A DNA stretch of 37,545 bases from assembly GCA_000697335.1 (NCBI GenBank), contig JNEM01011008.1, positions 1-37,545 on the forward strand. The letters are read 5' to 3'. Made by a program: the position numbers and the translations under genes. The stretch's first letter is position 1. Each line of letters opens with the position of its first letter. The notes beneath the pieces were generated by a model. That model was not told the DNA's origin. It did not search any database and was given only the letters and a program-made list of their open reading frames with translations. This DNA comes from Conidiobolus incongruus B7586 (taxonomy: Eukaryota > Entomophthoromycota > Entomophthoromycetes > Entomophthorales > Conidiobolaceae). This document shows positions 12,011 to 22,003 of the stretch, in pieces.

Positions 12011-12684
12011 AGTGCAATTAGATTTAAATACCAATAACACTTTAACAGAAGATCAACCCCAAAAACAAAGAGAGTTGAGCAATAGTGAACAAATACAACA
12101 GGATATCAATATTACTTTGGACGACTTGGTACTACCTCAAAATACTATTATTAAAATTATTAAAGAGAGAGTAATTGAAATATTATCACATATATTATCT
12201 TATTATTAATATTTCTAAATAGTTCCCTAAGAATATCAAATTGCAAGCTGAAGCTAAAGCTGCAATTACGAGATCTTCCACCGTGTTTATTAATCATTTG
12301 GCAGCTGTGTAACTCTGATAATCAATCCAAACAATTTACCATATTAATATTAAAATTTAGAGCTCAAGAATTTACTATTAAAAATAATCGTAAATATATT
12401 ACTGTAAATGATGTTATCAACGCTTTAGAAATTTTAGAATTCGATCAATTTAATAATTATGTGCAAAATTCTTCAGCGGGTAATTTACACTATATTATTT
12501 TTACATGAATCCCTATTAATTATTTTGATTAGATTATAAAAACTTAATGCAGGAGAGAAAATCCAAAAAAGCCAGTAATTCCAATGCTAATGGCGACGGC
12601 GCCAATGGAGAAGATTCTGAAGATGAATTGGACGATGATCAATTAACAGTTAGTAATCCCAATACACCACCAATTACCAAATAA
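11964..12684 (+). CDS. DPB4: DNA polymerase epsilon histone-fold subunit, DPB4/POLE3-like (four exons, about 187 aa)
   Basis: Exons at 11964-12170, 12223-12308, 12361-12479 and 12533-12684. Introns are 52, 52 and 53 nt in phases 0, 2 and 1. After an Asn/Gln-rich leader the histone fold begins at LDDLVLPQNTIIKIIKER and continues FPKNIKLQAEAKAAITRSS, then TVFINHLAA, then KYITVNDVINALEILEF. This order matches POLE3 (LNLPNAVITRIIKE, ARSAISRAASVF, LNASDVLSAMEEMEF). An acidic tail (EDSEDELDDD) is also typical. Known role: it pairs with the Dpb3/POLE4 histone fold in DNA polymerase epsilon and in ISW2/CHRAC-type remodellers, and handles parental H3-H4. The leader has a run of about ten Asn encoded by an AAT/AAC microsatellite, likely length-variable. 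Possible AATAAA at 12720-12725. Confidence 0.9.
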
Positions 12685-13056
12685 ATAACCACTATAATTG
12701 CGCTAATATTTTATCAACAAATAAAATTAAACTGGTTTATTTATCCCCTGTCACAGTTGGCTGAAAATTCATTTCTTTTAAAATTAATTAATGAGTTATA
12801 AATAGGATGATTGGTTTGATTATCTATCAAAATATACTATATTTCACTAGTTATTGGTCAATTGTCTATGTCAATATCAATGAACTAGTAGTTGACTAGT
12901 ATTTTATATACTTCTCATCCATTATTAACAACTTAAAAGTCATCAAAATTCCCAACTGACAAATCAAACAAAGAATGGATCCTTATTAACATAGATTTTT
13001 ATTAGTTGGCTAAATTTGTGCCACTTCAATCAAATGGTTCTGAAAATTGAAAAAAA

Positions 13057-13064
13057 TATAAATG
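13057..13064 (+). promoter_or_regulatory. TATA box of the secreted-protein gene
   Basis: TATAAATG about 110 nt upstream of the ATG at 13169. A pyrimidine-rich TCTCTCTCTTTG follows at about 13100, as is common near fungal transcription starts. Confidence 0.4.
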
Positions 13065-13168
13065 CACAGCATATACCTCTCAATTACGATTGGTATTAGT
13101 TTCTCTCTCTTTGAAATAGTCCCCTTATTTAATATTTGTTCAACTTTTTGTGAGTTGAATTTGCTTTA

Positions 13169-13942
13169 ATGATGTTAATTCAGTTGTTGGGATTAATGAG
13201 TGCTTTGACAGCACAGATTAGTCCTTATTATTATGATATTAGTGGTGGAAATGACTATAATCGTGATAAGTCCAACTATCCTACTAATAATTATCCCACG
13301 GATGACAAGGGATCCTATCCAACCACCAAGGACGAGAAATTTGGATCGGATATTAAGAATCCATCTGAACAATGTCAGTCCACTCTTAAGCGCGTGAACG
13401 AAGCAATTAGCAATGAATCGATTCGAGACTGTTTCCCCAAAGGCTCATTATTCTTTGACACGACTTACACCGGTTGTAAGCCTAACTGCATGGAACCAAT
13501 GATCCAAATGAGTCGCGAAATTGTATCCTCCTGCTTCTCCAAACCCTCATCGGAATGTTCAGCCTCTAGCAGCGGTACCGAATCACCATCCCAATCTTAC
13601 CAAAATGCTACCAATACAGCGTATCATCAGTGGACAGATTCCAAATTGGTACAACTAGCATGTCAAAAATCTCCCAACTCCGAATCCTACTGCATTCAAG
13701 AACTCCAGCAGTCCGCTGCCAAAATCCTGAATGCTGAAGCTAGCGGTAATCCCGTGCGCAATCCTGAAAGAATGTGCACACAATGTGCCTCCAACTACAT
13801 CTCTCTCTGTGATGCCGAAGTGACCAAATTCCCCACAACATATTTCAACCAGATTGAAGATCCTGTGAAATTCAAGAACGAGTTGAAGAAGTTATGCTCC
13901 AATTACAAGGATGGGGATAATTATTATCAATCCTACTATTAA
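13169..13942 (+). CDS. Secreted cysteine-rich protein, single exon, 257 aa
   Basis: A hydrophobic N-terminus (LIQLLGLMSALTA) with a likely signal-peptidase site after ALTA is followed by a Tyr/Asn/Pro/Asp-rich low-complexity segment (about residues 20-65). The rest is a domain with 14 regularly spaced Cys: CQS, DCF, GCKPNC, SSCF, ECS, LAC, YCI, MCTQC, LCD and LCS. There is no transmembrane helix after the signal and no GPI-like tail. The Cys order and the TL...CF...C...C...YC...CxxC plan resemble a family of fungal secreted proteins of unknown function (DUF7729-like in my memory), but I cannot confirm this. It probably acts at the wall or outside the cell. Codon use is noticeably richer in G+C than the spacer, suggesting good expression. 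An AATAAA sits at 13948-13953. Confidence 0.85.
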   Translation: MMLIQLLGLMSALTAQISPYYYDISGGNDYNRDKSNYPTNNYPTDDKGSYPTTKDEKFGSDIKNPSEQCQSTLKRVNEAISNESIRDCFPKGSLFFDTTYTGCKPNCMEPMIQMSREIVSSCFSKPSSECSASSSGTESPSQSYQNATNTAYHQWTDSKLVQLACQKSPNSESYCIQELQQSAAKILNAEASGNPVRNPERMCTQCASNYISLCDAEVTKFPTTYFNQIEDPVKFKNELKKLCSNYKDGDNYYQSYY

Positions 13943-14242
13943 TATTTAATAAATAATAATTTCTCACTATCTATCTATTGATATCCTAGTTATCAATATT
14001 AACTTTTGTTCTACTCCGTTGGCAAATTGTTGTACAATTTAAAATCAGGTACAATTTAGATTTAATGGGATTTAATCAAAGCAAGGAAAAGATAGCAATT
14101 ATTAGATATAGAGAGATTGAAAATTATTACATTAAGAAAATTGAATAATAGATAAACAGAAAAATATTATTAAAGGAATAAATTAAAAGAAAAATTGAAA
14201 ATTATACATATTAATAAAGGGACTTTTTACCAGTTTACTTAA

Positions 14243-14324
14243 GACAGTTTGTCCGAGTGGTTAAGGAGTCAGACTTGAAATCTGATGGGCTCCGCCCGCA
14301 CAGGTTCAAATCCTGTAGCTGTCG
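14243..14324 (+). tRNA. tRNA-Ser (anticodon TGA)
   Basis: An 82-nt class II tRNA. Acceptor GACAGTT pairs with AGCTGTC (one G-T pair), followed by discriminator G. The anticodon loop CTTGAAA between TCAGA and TCTGA gives TGA, which reads UCA. The long variable arm is GGGCTCCGCCC, as expected for Ser. The T-arm GGTTCAAATCC is canonical. There is no intron. A T5 run at 14339-14343 can end Pol III transcription. Confidence 0.96.
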
Positions 14325-14975
14325 TGATTACATTCACCTTTTTAATATTTTAACAAATTACATATAAAATTATTCTACAAAATTATTTAATAATTTCCAA
14401 TTATAAATTTATCCATAATATATAAAACAATCTCATTAGATCTTGAGTTCAATATGATATTCCACTATTAAAATTGTGTCTCAAAATTTAATGAACACAT
14501 TGATGATTTAATGGTGAATTATAAGATCAAATTCAGTGATATTTAATGCAATTTAATTAAAATCATATATAAAGTAGAATATATATATATATCTATATCA
14601 AAAAATATATTTACATTTTTTATATTGCATTACTCAAAATGAATAATATACACAAATTCTATATCCAATAATCGTAGTAAATTTTTAATAATCCATATTT
14701 TTGAATATTCAAAAAGTTTGGCTGTAAATTTTCAGCCTAAGTTTATTAAATAAAAAATAATTATTTTTATATTATTTTTTACACTAAAATTTTATTATTT
14801 ATTTTTTTTTCAAAAATTAATCATTTTTCTTTGATTTTCTTTTAATTTATATCCAATGTTCGTATTGGGAAATTCGAGTTTACCTAATATCTGAAAATAT
14901 TTTTTAAAAAAAATTAATATTAAATTCATTAGATGAAAATTTAAATAAATATTGATCAATCTCGAGAAATATGAA

Positions 14976-15161
14976 ATGCTACCTATTAATATTAGTTTAA
15001 TTTTCACATTAGTTTTGACTATGACTGCCTTTTATATCAACCTTCAAATTGATGGCTTATTCGAATCAAAAGATACTGATAGCAATGTGGTTATAACTAC
15101 TTGGGTTGTAATTTTGGATATTACATATTTGATTTTATTCATGAATTTGATGTTGGCTTGA
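14976..15161 (+). CDS. Hypothetical short membrane peptide (61 aa), doubtful
   Basis: The frame from the ATG at 14976 encodes two hydrophobic segments (about residues 4-22 and 40-60) separated by a polar stretch with LFESKDTDSN. It has a more balanced amino-acid mix than most chance frames in this AT-rich DNA, so it may be a remnant exon of a multi-pass membrane protein. I recognise no family, and no splice partner is clear. Confidence 0.2.
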   Translation: MLPINISLIFTLVLTMTAFYINLQIDGLFESKDTDSNVVITTWVVILDITYLILFMNLMLA

Positions 15162-15344
15162 AAGAAATGAATTTAGGACTAAAAGTTTAGTTAATATTAT
15201 ATAATTTAGCCCAATTGAAGTATGAAGTACAATACAATGACAATATAATTGCCAGATTAAATGGGAAGTAGTGTAAAATATAATTTTAGTAAATCAATCA
15301 CATTCTTTAATATATAATTAAATATTTAATTCAATAAACCCATA

Positions 15345-15593
15345 ATGTATTTGTATCTATTTAAAAATCAAAGACTATCCTTATCCAATCTTAGTATAAT
15401 ATTATATTATTTGAAAATTTTGATAATTATAATTATAATTAAATTCATTTTGGCAATATATATTTTATACCAAAATTCATACGAAGCATTATATCCTACA
15501 CTCAAATGGATATTAAATTCCATAATTCTCAATATTCCAAAAAATGCAATAATTGTGATTTTACCAATGAAGTGTATCACCAAGATCTATTAA
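15345..15593 (+). CDS. Hypothetical short hydrophobic ORF (82 aa), doubtful
   Basis: The ATG-initiated frame is dominated by Ile, Leu, Tyr and Lys, as expected from AT-rich spacer. It includes a phrase NSYEALYPTLKWILNS that looks less random. It could be a further relic of the same membrane gene as the frame at 14976, or pure chance. No domain is recognised. Confidence 0.15.
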   Translation: MYLYLFKNQRLSLSNLSIILYYLKILIIIIIIKFILAIYILYQNSYEALYPTLKWILNSIILNIPKNAIIVILPMKCITKIY

Positions 15594-15902
15594 TAAACAA
15601 ATTAAAATGTATGAAAGAATTAGTAGCATGACTCTAATATAGTGATAAAATCCCATTTAATTTTTTGAAATTAAAAATATTAAAAACATTATAATATTCT
15701 TTGGAGAAAAGCGATAAAATGCAACATATTTTATTTGAATTGTTTACTTTTTCACAACAAATAAACACATATATGGAACTTGAAAGATAAATTCCAAACT
15801 GTGTTTAAGTAACCTAAATGCAGTATTATTCATTTGTTACAAAAAAGAAAATAAGGCCACAAATTAAATCCAGCGGTAATAATTTGGGGGGATGAAAACA
15901 GA

Positions 15903-15910
15903 TATAAATA
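15903..15910 (+). promoter_or_regulatory. TATA box of MFS gene 1
   Basis: TATAAATA 105 nt before the ATG at 16008. The spacing is nearly the same as in MFS gene 2 (104 nt), consistent with related promoters. Confidence 0.55.
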
Positions 15911-16007
15911 AGTGTTAGGGACTTCATTTCCTCTCATTTTATTTTGTAAATTACAATTTTAAAAATTACTTTTTAATTTAATTTAATAAGAAAAATAATA
16001 ATAAAAG

Positions 16008-17453
16008 ATGACTGATAGAGCTCAAAGTCAACAGTCTTTAGAAACTTCACCACTATTGAATAACAAATCTAATTCAATCGATCAAAAACCATTACCAACA
16101 CCATTGCCAAAACTTAAACTCTATATCCTTCTTTTTGTTAGATTGTCCTCACCTCTGTCCCTCAGTATAATATCTTCATTCATCTACTTTATGGTAAAAG
16201 ATTTCAACGTTACGGAAAATGATACCCAAGTTGGTTACTATGTAGGTACTTTAGCATCTTGCTTTGCAATTGCCGAAACCTGCACTAGTATTATGTGGGG
16301 CACTCTATCAGACAGGATTGGTAGAAAACCTGTTCTTATCTTTGGATTAATTGGATCCAGCATTAGTTTAATATTATTCGGACTTAGCAAATCCCTTATC
16401 TGGGCGATTTTAACCCGTAGTTTGCACGGAATCTTCAATGGAAATGTAAGTGTCGTGAAGGCTATGGTAGGGGAGATGACGGACAAATCGAATCGACCTA
16501 AAGCTTTCAGTTATCTTCCTGTTATGAAGGGATTGGGAAATATTGTTGGTCCTCTCATTGCTGGGTTCCTCGCTAGGCCAGCTGCCCAGTTCCCTGGTTG
16601 GTTTGGCAAAAGTGCATTTTGGACCAAGTATCCTTACTTTTTACCATGCTTGTTTGCAGGAAGTGTTGATATATTAATTTTGTTGTTTACTTTTTATTAC
16701 TTGGAAGAGACTTTAAAGCATAAACCAGCCTCTAGAAGTGGATCTGATTCAGAAAGCTCTATAAATAATACTATATCTTCAGACTCTGTTGCGGCACCAT
16801 TACTACAAAATCGCTTTAGTTCTTATATCTCCAATGATAGTCGAATGGTAATGATAGGATTTGCTCTTTTATCTCTCTGTTCAATAATATTCAATCAATT
16901 AATTGTACTCTGGACAGCAACTGATATTTCTCAAGGAGGATTAGGTTTCAAGCATAAAGACGTCGCAAAAACGTTATCAACTACGGGACTATCAATTTTA
17001 TTCGTTCAATTAGTAACTTATGCTCCATTACACCGATGGCTAGGTACTTTGAAACTATATCGATCAGTGTTCCCCATCTATATGATAGTATGCATTTTGT
17101 TCCCAATGGTCAATCTTATCGCTAAACAGGGCAACTTCACATTAATGTGGATTAGTTTAGTCGTCCTGATCGTAATCCGAGCAGCTTGCAATATTTTGGG
17201 TAATACAAGTGTCAACATTCTACTCGTTGAGTCTGCAATCGACAAGGGCAATTTGGGCATGTTGAACGGTTTGAGTCGCACCCTAAACGGAATTTGTAAA
17301 TCTTTAGCTCCAGCTCTCAGCGGAGCGTTTTATAGCTATTCCCTAAGTAACCAACTCCCATACCCTTTTGACTATCATTTAGTGTGGTATATTTTAGCAA
17401 TTTTATGCCTCTGCAACTATTTGTACTCGTATAATTTTCAATATATACATTAA
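16008..17453 (+). CDS. MFS transporter, Zif-like / Ycr023c-like (481 aa), intact copy 1
   Basis: Single exon. The predicted plan is 12 membrane segments in two halves around a Ser-rich cytoplasmic loop (about residues 235-280, SGSDSESS). MFS motif A between TM2 and TM3 is WGTLSDRIGRKP (about 97-108). The conserved loop GEMTDKSNR (about 155-163) before AFSYLPVMKGLGNIVGPLIAG is typical of the family holding plant ZIF/ZIFL and yeast Ycr023c. Those are proton-coupled DHA1-type carriers, mostly on vacuolar or plasma membranes; the substrate here is unknown. The N-terminus has ETSPLL (residues 12-17), an acidic dileucine signal of the kind used for vacuolar sorting. Closest relatives in the window are the gene at 19957 and the minus-strand pseudogene at 6188-7591. 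Confidence 0.92.
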   Translation: MTDRAQSQQSLETSPLLNNKSNSIDQKPLPTPLPKLKLYILLFVRLSSPLSLSIISSFIYFMVKDFNVTENDTQVGYYVGTLASCFAIAETCTSIMWGTLSDRIGRKPVLIFGLIGSSISLILFGLSKSLIWAILTRSLHGIFNGNVSVVKAMVGEMTDKSNRPKAFSYLPVMKGLGNIVGPLIAGFLARPAAQFPGWFGKSAFWTKYPYFLPCLFAGSVDILILLFTFYYLEETLKHKPASRSGSDSESSINNTISSDSVAAPLLQNRFSSYISNDSRMVMIGFALLSLCSIIFNQLIVLWTATDISQGGLGFKHKDVAKTLSTTGLSILFVQLVTYAPLHRWLGTLKLYRSVFPIYMIVCILFPMVNLIAKQGNFTLMWISLVVLIVIRAACNILGNTSVNILLVESAIDKGNLGMLNGLSRTLNGICKSLAPALSGAFYSYSLSNQLPYPFDYHLVWYILAILCLCNYLYSYNFQYIH

Positions 17454-18391
17454 ATAATATTAGATTTAGAGATTATTGATTGGTATAAGCAAAATAAAAT
17501 TATGTTTTCTCACTTAGCCCAATTTTTAGTCAAAAGTGTTTTTATATATGTATATTGTAGTATTGATATAATATATAAACCATTTTATCTACAGTATCCA
17601 AGTTATAAAATTTCAATTTTAAACAAATGAATATTATTATAAAATTGGTAAAAAAAATTTATAATGTTGGTCAAATAAAATAAAAATATAGTAATATAAA
17701 TGATTAATTATTTCTCCATAGGTGATATAATATTTATTGATACATCTCTTATTTCTTTATATTATCATTGTTATAATGAAATTATTATCCATTAAATATA
17801 GCTCAAAGCATGCTATATTTGGTTCAAGTTCAATCCTATTGGAAGTTTTGTATATTTAATTTATCTAGATCACATTTTTCATCAATTTTATATATTATGT
17901 AATCGGTTTTTCTGGAACTTAGGTTATCGGTAACAGGTATGTCTGCATTATTGGGATTACCACCAATAGCTCAAATATATGATTGATAATAACGAAATCA
18001 GATAACTTATGGAAATATCAAAATATTGTATAAAATATTACTCCCACCTTTGACCACTTGAATTTGCTTGCAGTTGATAAAATTAATTTTTATGACACTA
18101 CAATTTATTTTTGATCAATTTGTAATATAATTAGTTCATTAACTATATTATCTTCACTTATCCAATTGAGCCTGGTTTTAATTATTTTTATTTAATGAAA
18201 TTTATATTTAATACAATCTAATATATTTTTCATCTGATTTCAATATAATTTAATATTAATCTACTGGTCAAAAAGTAAAAAAATCAAATGTAAACCCTAA
18301 ATTAACTATTACTTATAAATATAGTTCTAAAATAAATAAATTCAGGAATGCGTAGATCAAATGGTCAAAGGAGAGCGTAGATTGTATTTAA
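17454..18391. other. AT-rich spacer before the solo LTR
   Basis: About 0.9 kb without a supported gene, RNA or repeat. Confidence 0.5.
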
Positions 18392-18729
18392 TGTCACGGG
18401 CCGGAGGACCCGTTCGTCCTTAACAATTCAATTCATTCGAGAACCCCGTCACAGATCCACCTGCAACGTGACCACAAAATACACCCAAGCAATGCAATCA
18501 ATCGTTCCATCCGACGTACGGTTCGTACGCTGGGAAGACACGTCAAGAAACTATAAATATGCCGACTACAACCAAGTTATCACGTCTGTCCTCTTCCTAG
18601 GGTACAGCCCAATAATCCAGGTTAAACAATAAATTACCCCTTTTATATCACCAAACAGGAGCCGTCCCGGAAGACGACTATTTACTTAAAAGTTATTGGA
18701 CACTTGACTTCCCAGCCAGTGTCATTACA
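18392..18729 (+). mobile_element. Probable solo LTR of an LTR retrotransposon (Ty3-like suspected)
   Basis: A 338-bp block that is much richer in G+C than everything around it. It begins TGTCACGG and ends ATTACA, giving the TG...CA ends of an LTR. The flanks tttaa (18387-18391) and attaa (18730-18734) look like a 5-bp target-site duplication with one difference. Inside, in the same orientation, are a TATAAATA near 18550 and an AATAAA near 18630, in the order expected for an LTR promoter and poly(A) signal. No internal region, primer-binding site or second LTR is present, so it is a solo remnant. Composition contrast suggests a fairly recent arrival. The superfamily cannot be fixed without the internal part. 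Confidence 0.6.
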
Positions 18730-18734
18730 ATTAA

Positions 18735-19665
18735 TGACAATATATTAATAAAATTTTCTAGGTTTAATTTCGTAACCATCACGTTAACTAATGAAAACTT
18801 TAAATTTTTGAATGGTTTTGATTGGTTGTAGGTATTTGAAAAACTTATCATCAGAAATTTATTCCCTTGATTTTAGTATGTTTGAAAAATAAAATAAGAA
18901 AATTTAGGAATTATTAATTTCAAATATAAAATGAATTATTTCATTGATCTTAATTAATAATTAATATTTATTAAGGGTAAAATATTATAACAATCCGATT
19001 TATAAAACATTTATTTGTTAATTTCAAATTTAATACTGCTGTAAATTCCTTTTAAAATTTTTTGAACTAAAAATTCAATTTTTTTTAAATATTATCAGAA
19101 ATTAATTTTGAAAAAATAATCGAATAATACTACTAAAATAATAATAACTTTGAATTAATATAGCATAAATATACTGTAAATATATTTTTATAAATCAAAA
19201 TGACATTTTATTAATATTTCTAAATTTTATATAAATTCGGATATTAAATGATTTGTGAAATATCGAATTGGATATATTCCAAATAAATAACATTAAACTA
19301 TTAAGGTTTGATTTATTCCAAAATAAAAAAATTCTATAAATATATTATTATAAATTATTCTGTTTTAATTGAAGATTTTATGTTTTCATCTTGATTGTAC
19401 TATATTTAATATAAAAATGATTATGATAAAATCTAATTATATATTAAATTTAAAAAACATCCACACTAATTCTCTGATATGATCAAACTGGAAAATTTAA
19501 TTTATTAAAAACCTTGACAAATTAGAAATGGAACAGAATATTAGTGAAGTTTTTAGGTGACTTCACTAAGAGAAAATAAGGTCAGGCCCATTTCAAATTG
19601 AAAATTTGGAGGTATCAGAAGTACTCTTGGCAAAATATTATCAATATTAAAAAAGAATAGGATAT
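18735..19665. other. AT-rich spacer
   Basis: About 0.9 kb with no supported gene. A 64-codon minus-strand frame at 19553-19747 overlaps the CGG/CCG site and shows no domain. Confidence 0.5.
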
Positions 19666-19694
19666 CGGCGGCTGTATCTTTCCGCCGTAAGCGG
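19666..19694. promoter_or_regulatory. CGG/CCG palindrome, candidate zinc-cluster factor site
   Basis: CGGCGG at 19666-19671 and CCGCCG at 19682-19687 form a perfect inverted repeat with a 10-nt spacer, followed by another GCGGC at 19690-19694. CGG half-sites in inverted array are the classical target of fungal Zn(II)2Cys6 regulators. It stands about 270 bp upstream of the MFS ATG at 19957, in DNA where CGG is otherwise very rare. A DNA or RNA hairpin is the alternative reading. Confidence 0.4.
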
Positions 19695-19852
19695 CTATCT
19701 AGTTCGCAGCTTGGTAAGTTTAATTCATTATTTGATATTATAATCATAACAATTGATCTCCTTACTATAACGCAGTAGTGCTAAGAAATTAATGAGTAAT
19801 CAATCGGACTTGATTGGCATATTAGAATCTCAATTTGTGGGGATGAATTCAA

Positions 19853-19860
19853 TATAAAAG
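19853..19860 (+). promoter_or_regulatory. TATA box of MFS gene 2
   Basis: TATAAAAG 104 nt before the ATG at 19957. Confidence 0.55.
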
Positions 19861-19956
19861 AAGGTAATTAGTCTAACATTTACATTTTTGTGATTGTCAA
19901 CACTTAAGAAAGAACAATTATAATAATAATAATAATAGCAAAATAATAATTAACAG

Positions 19957-21396
19957 ATGACAACACTGAACCCAACACAAAATCAATCATTAGAGACTAC
20001 TGCGCTGTTAGCACACCCTCCAAGTCTCGAATTTCAAAGAGTAACTCCATTACCACAGCCCCAATTTTACGTTTTATTAATGGTTCGTTTTTCAGAGCCT
20101 TTAGCTTTTAGTATCCTCTTTCCCTTTATTTACTTTATGGTCCGAGATTTTAATGTTACGGACAAAGAATCGGAGATTGGTTACTATGTAGGTACTATAG
20201 CTTCTTGCTTTGCCATCGCGCAAACTTGTACTAGTATATTCTGGGGCAGCATATCAGACAGAATTGGTAGAAAACCGGTTATTATATTTGGATTAATAGG
20301 ATCTGGTTTAAGTTTGATATTATTTGGCCTCAGTAAATCACTCATATGGGCAATTCTCACTCGTAGTTTGAGTGGTATCCTGAATGGCAATGTTGGTGTC
20401 ATTAGAACTATGGCTGGAGAAATGACTGATAAATCTAACAGAGCAGTAGCATTCTCTTACCTTCCAATGATGTTTGGTTTGGGAAATATTGTAGGTCCTA
20501 TAGTTGGTGGATTTCTTGCCAATCCATCTGAACAATTTCCTGATTGGTTTGGAAATAGTACATTTTGGATTACCTATCCGTACTTTTTACCATGTTTATT
20601 TGCTGGGGTCCTAAATATTTTCAATGCTCTCTTTGCCTATTGTTATCTCGATGAGACTTTGAAACGTCAGCAATCGATCCGAAGATCTGGATCCGATACA
20701 GAAACCTTGATTGAGTCATCATCTTCCAATTCTAGTAATCATTCATTACCATTGAATGATAATTCCATATCATACGAAAGCAAAATGGTAATGATCGGTT
20801 GTACGCTCTTATCTTTCTCAGCTGTCATGTTCAATGAGTTAATTGTATTATGGTCCGCTACCCCCATCGCAAATGGAGGATTGAAATTCTCGAGACAGGA
20901 TATTGCCAAAGCACTCTCTGTTACTGGTGCTACCATTTTGCTAGTTCAATTGACTGCCTATCCCAAATTGCAGCGATGGCTAGGAACTTTGAAACTATAT
21001 AGATATATTTTTCCTATTTACATTTTTGTATGCTTTCTAATTCCAATGGTTAATATCTTTGCCAAAAATGGAGACACTTTGCTAATGTGGACATTTTTAC
21101 TAATATTACTTATGCTGAGAGCTGCTTGTAATACATTAGCTGTGACAAGCATTAATATTTTATTAATCGATTCTGCTGAAGGTAAAAGTAACTTAGGAAT
21201 GCTCAACGGTATAGTTCAAACTTTGGGAGGCGTGTCCCGATCCATTGCTCCAGCTTTAACTGGTGTTATTTATAGTTACACTTTGAGTAGTCATTTTTCT
21301 TACCCATTTGACTACCATTTTGTTTGGTATATATTATCATTGATATGCTTTTTCAATTATTTAAATTCTTTTAAAATCAATCTCAATTCAAATTAA
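19957..21396 (+). CDS. MFS transporter, Zif-like / Ycr023c-like (479 aa), intact copy 2
   Basis: Single exon with the same two-times-six membrane plan as the gene at 16008. Shared blocks include the GYYVGTIASCFAIAQTCTS helix, motif A WGSISDRIGRKP, GEMTDKSNR, AFSYLPMMFGLGNIVGP, the central Ser/Asn-rich loop (SGSDTETLIESSSSNSSN), GMLNG and FDYHFVWYIL near the end. No frame break or missing signature residue. ETTALL at residues 13-18 is an acidic dileucine sorting motif. Probably a proton-driven small-molecule carrier of a vacuolar or plasma membrane; substrate unknown. The CGG/CCG palindrome at 19666 may be its regulatory site. Confidence 0.92.
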   Translation: MTTLNPTQNQSLETTALLAHPPSLEFQRVTPLPQPQFYVLLMVRFSEPLAFSILFPFIYFMVRDFNVTDKESEIGYYVGTIASCFAIAQTCTSIFWGSISDRIGRKPVIIFGLIGSGLSLILFGLSKSLIWAILTRSLSGILNGNVGVIRTMAGEMTDKSNRAVAFSYLPMMFGLGNIVGPIVGGFLANPSEQFPDWFGNSTFWITYPYFLPCLFAGVLNIFNALFAYCYLDETLKRQQSIRRSGSDTETLIESSSSNSSNHSLPLNDNSISYESKMVMIGCTLLSFSAVMFNELIVLWSATPIANGGLKFSRQDIAKALSVTGATILLVQLTAYPKLQRWLGTLKLYRYIFPIYIFVCFLIPMVNIFAKNGDTLLMWTFLLILLMLRAACNTLAVTSINILLIDSAEGKSNLGMLNGIVQTLGGVSRSIAPALTGVIYSYTLSSHFSYPFDYHFVWYILSLICFFNYLNSFKINLNSN

Positions 21397-22003
21397 TTTT
21401 AATCTGACAAATTGATATCTTTATAATAACATTCTTACCTTTCTCAATCGCATCAAAATAAAAATATTTTTTGAGTTAATATTTGTAGTCTTTTTTTCAA
21501 AGCCAATTGGAATATTGATTAATAATTTCAATTTGATCTATTTGGTACAATTAATTATTTAAATTATTATCAATTTAGAATTTATATATTTATGAACCTG
21601 TTAGTTGTAATTAAATTTATTTTATACAATATTACCGAACCGAAATTTGAAGCAATAAAATGGAATATCATTTATTATTTTGAGAAATAATAAAATAGAT
21701 TAATAAATATTTCCGAAATTTCTCATTTAATTTCTAAAAAATAATGATAAAATATATAGTATTATTAAAAATATTGATAATATTAAATTTCTTCAAAAAA
21801 ATATTAATACAGGCTAAAATATCAAATTTTCTAAAAAATGGATCTTTGATTAAATATATTAAATCCATAAGATACTTAGTCAATGTGTCATTATTTTTTT
21901 ACTGAATAATGGACATAATATTTTTAAACTTGCTAAACCATAGTTATAATTTTGGTATAATAAATATACTAATAAAAATATTGCCTAAATTTTGATTTTG
22001 GAT
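21397..22003. other. Spacer upstream of the MFS pseudogene
   Basis: About 0.6 kb of AT-rich DNA with no gene. No good TATAAATA-type box precedes the pseudogene at 22004, unlike the intact copies. Confidence 0.45.

Larger units (their letters stand above)
14325..15902. other. AT-rich spacer with two short membrane-like ORFs
   Basis: About 1.6 kb with no recognised gene. Two short plus-strand frames (14976-15161 and 15345-15593) encode hydrophobic peptides and are listed separately. No RNA gene, element end or other structure was recognised. Confidence 0.5.

Noticed and set aside
18360-18730. The G+C-rich block as a structured non-coding RNA (RNase P, SRP or telomerase RNA)
   Set aside because: I could not find the conserved cores of those RNAs on either strand. 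The TG...CA ends, near-matching 5-bp flanks, TATA and AATAAA fit a solo LTR better.
19553-19747. 64-codon minus-strand frame over the CGG/CCG site
   Set aside because: No domain, no start context, and its more balanced composition is explained by the local G+C patch.
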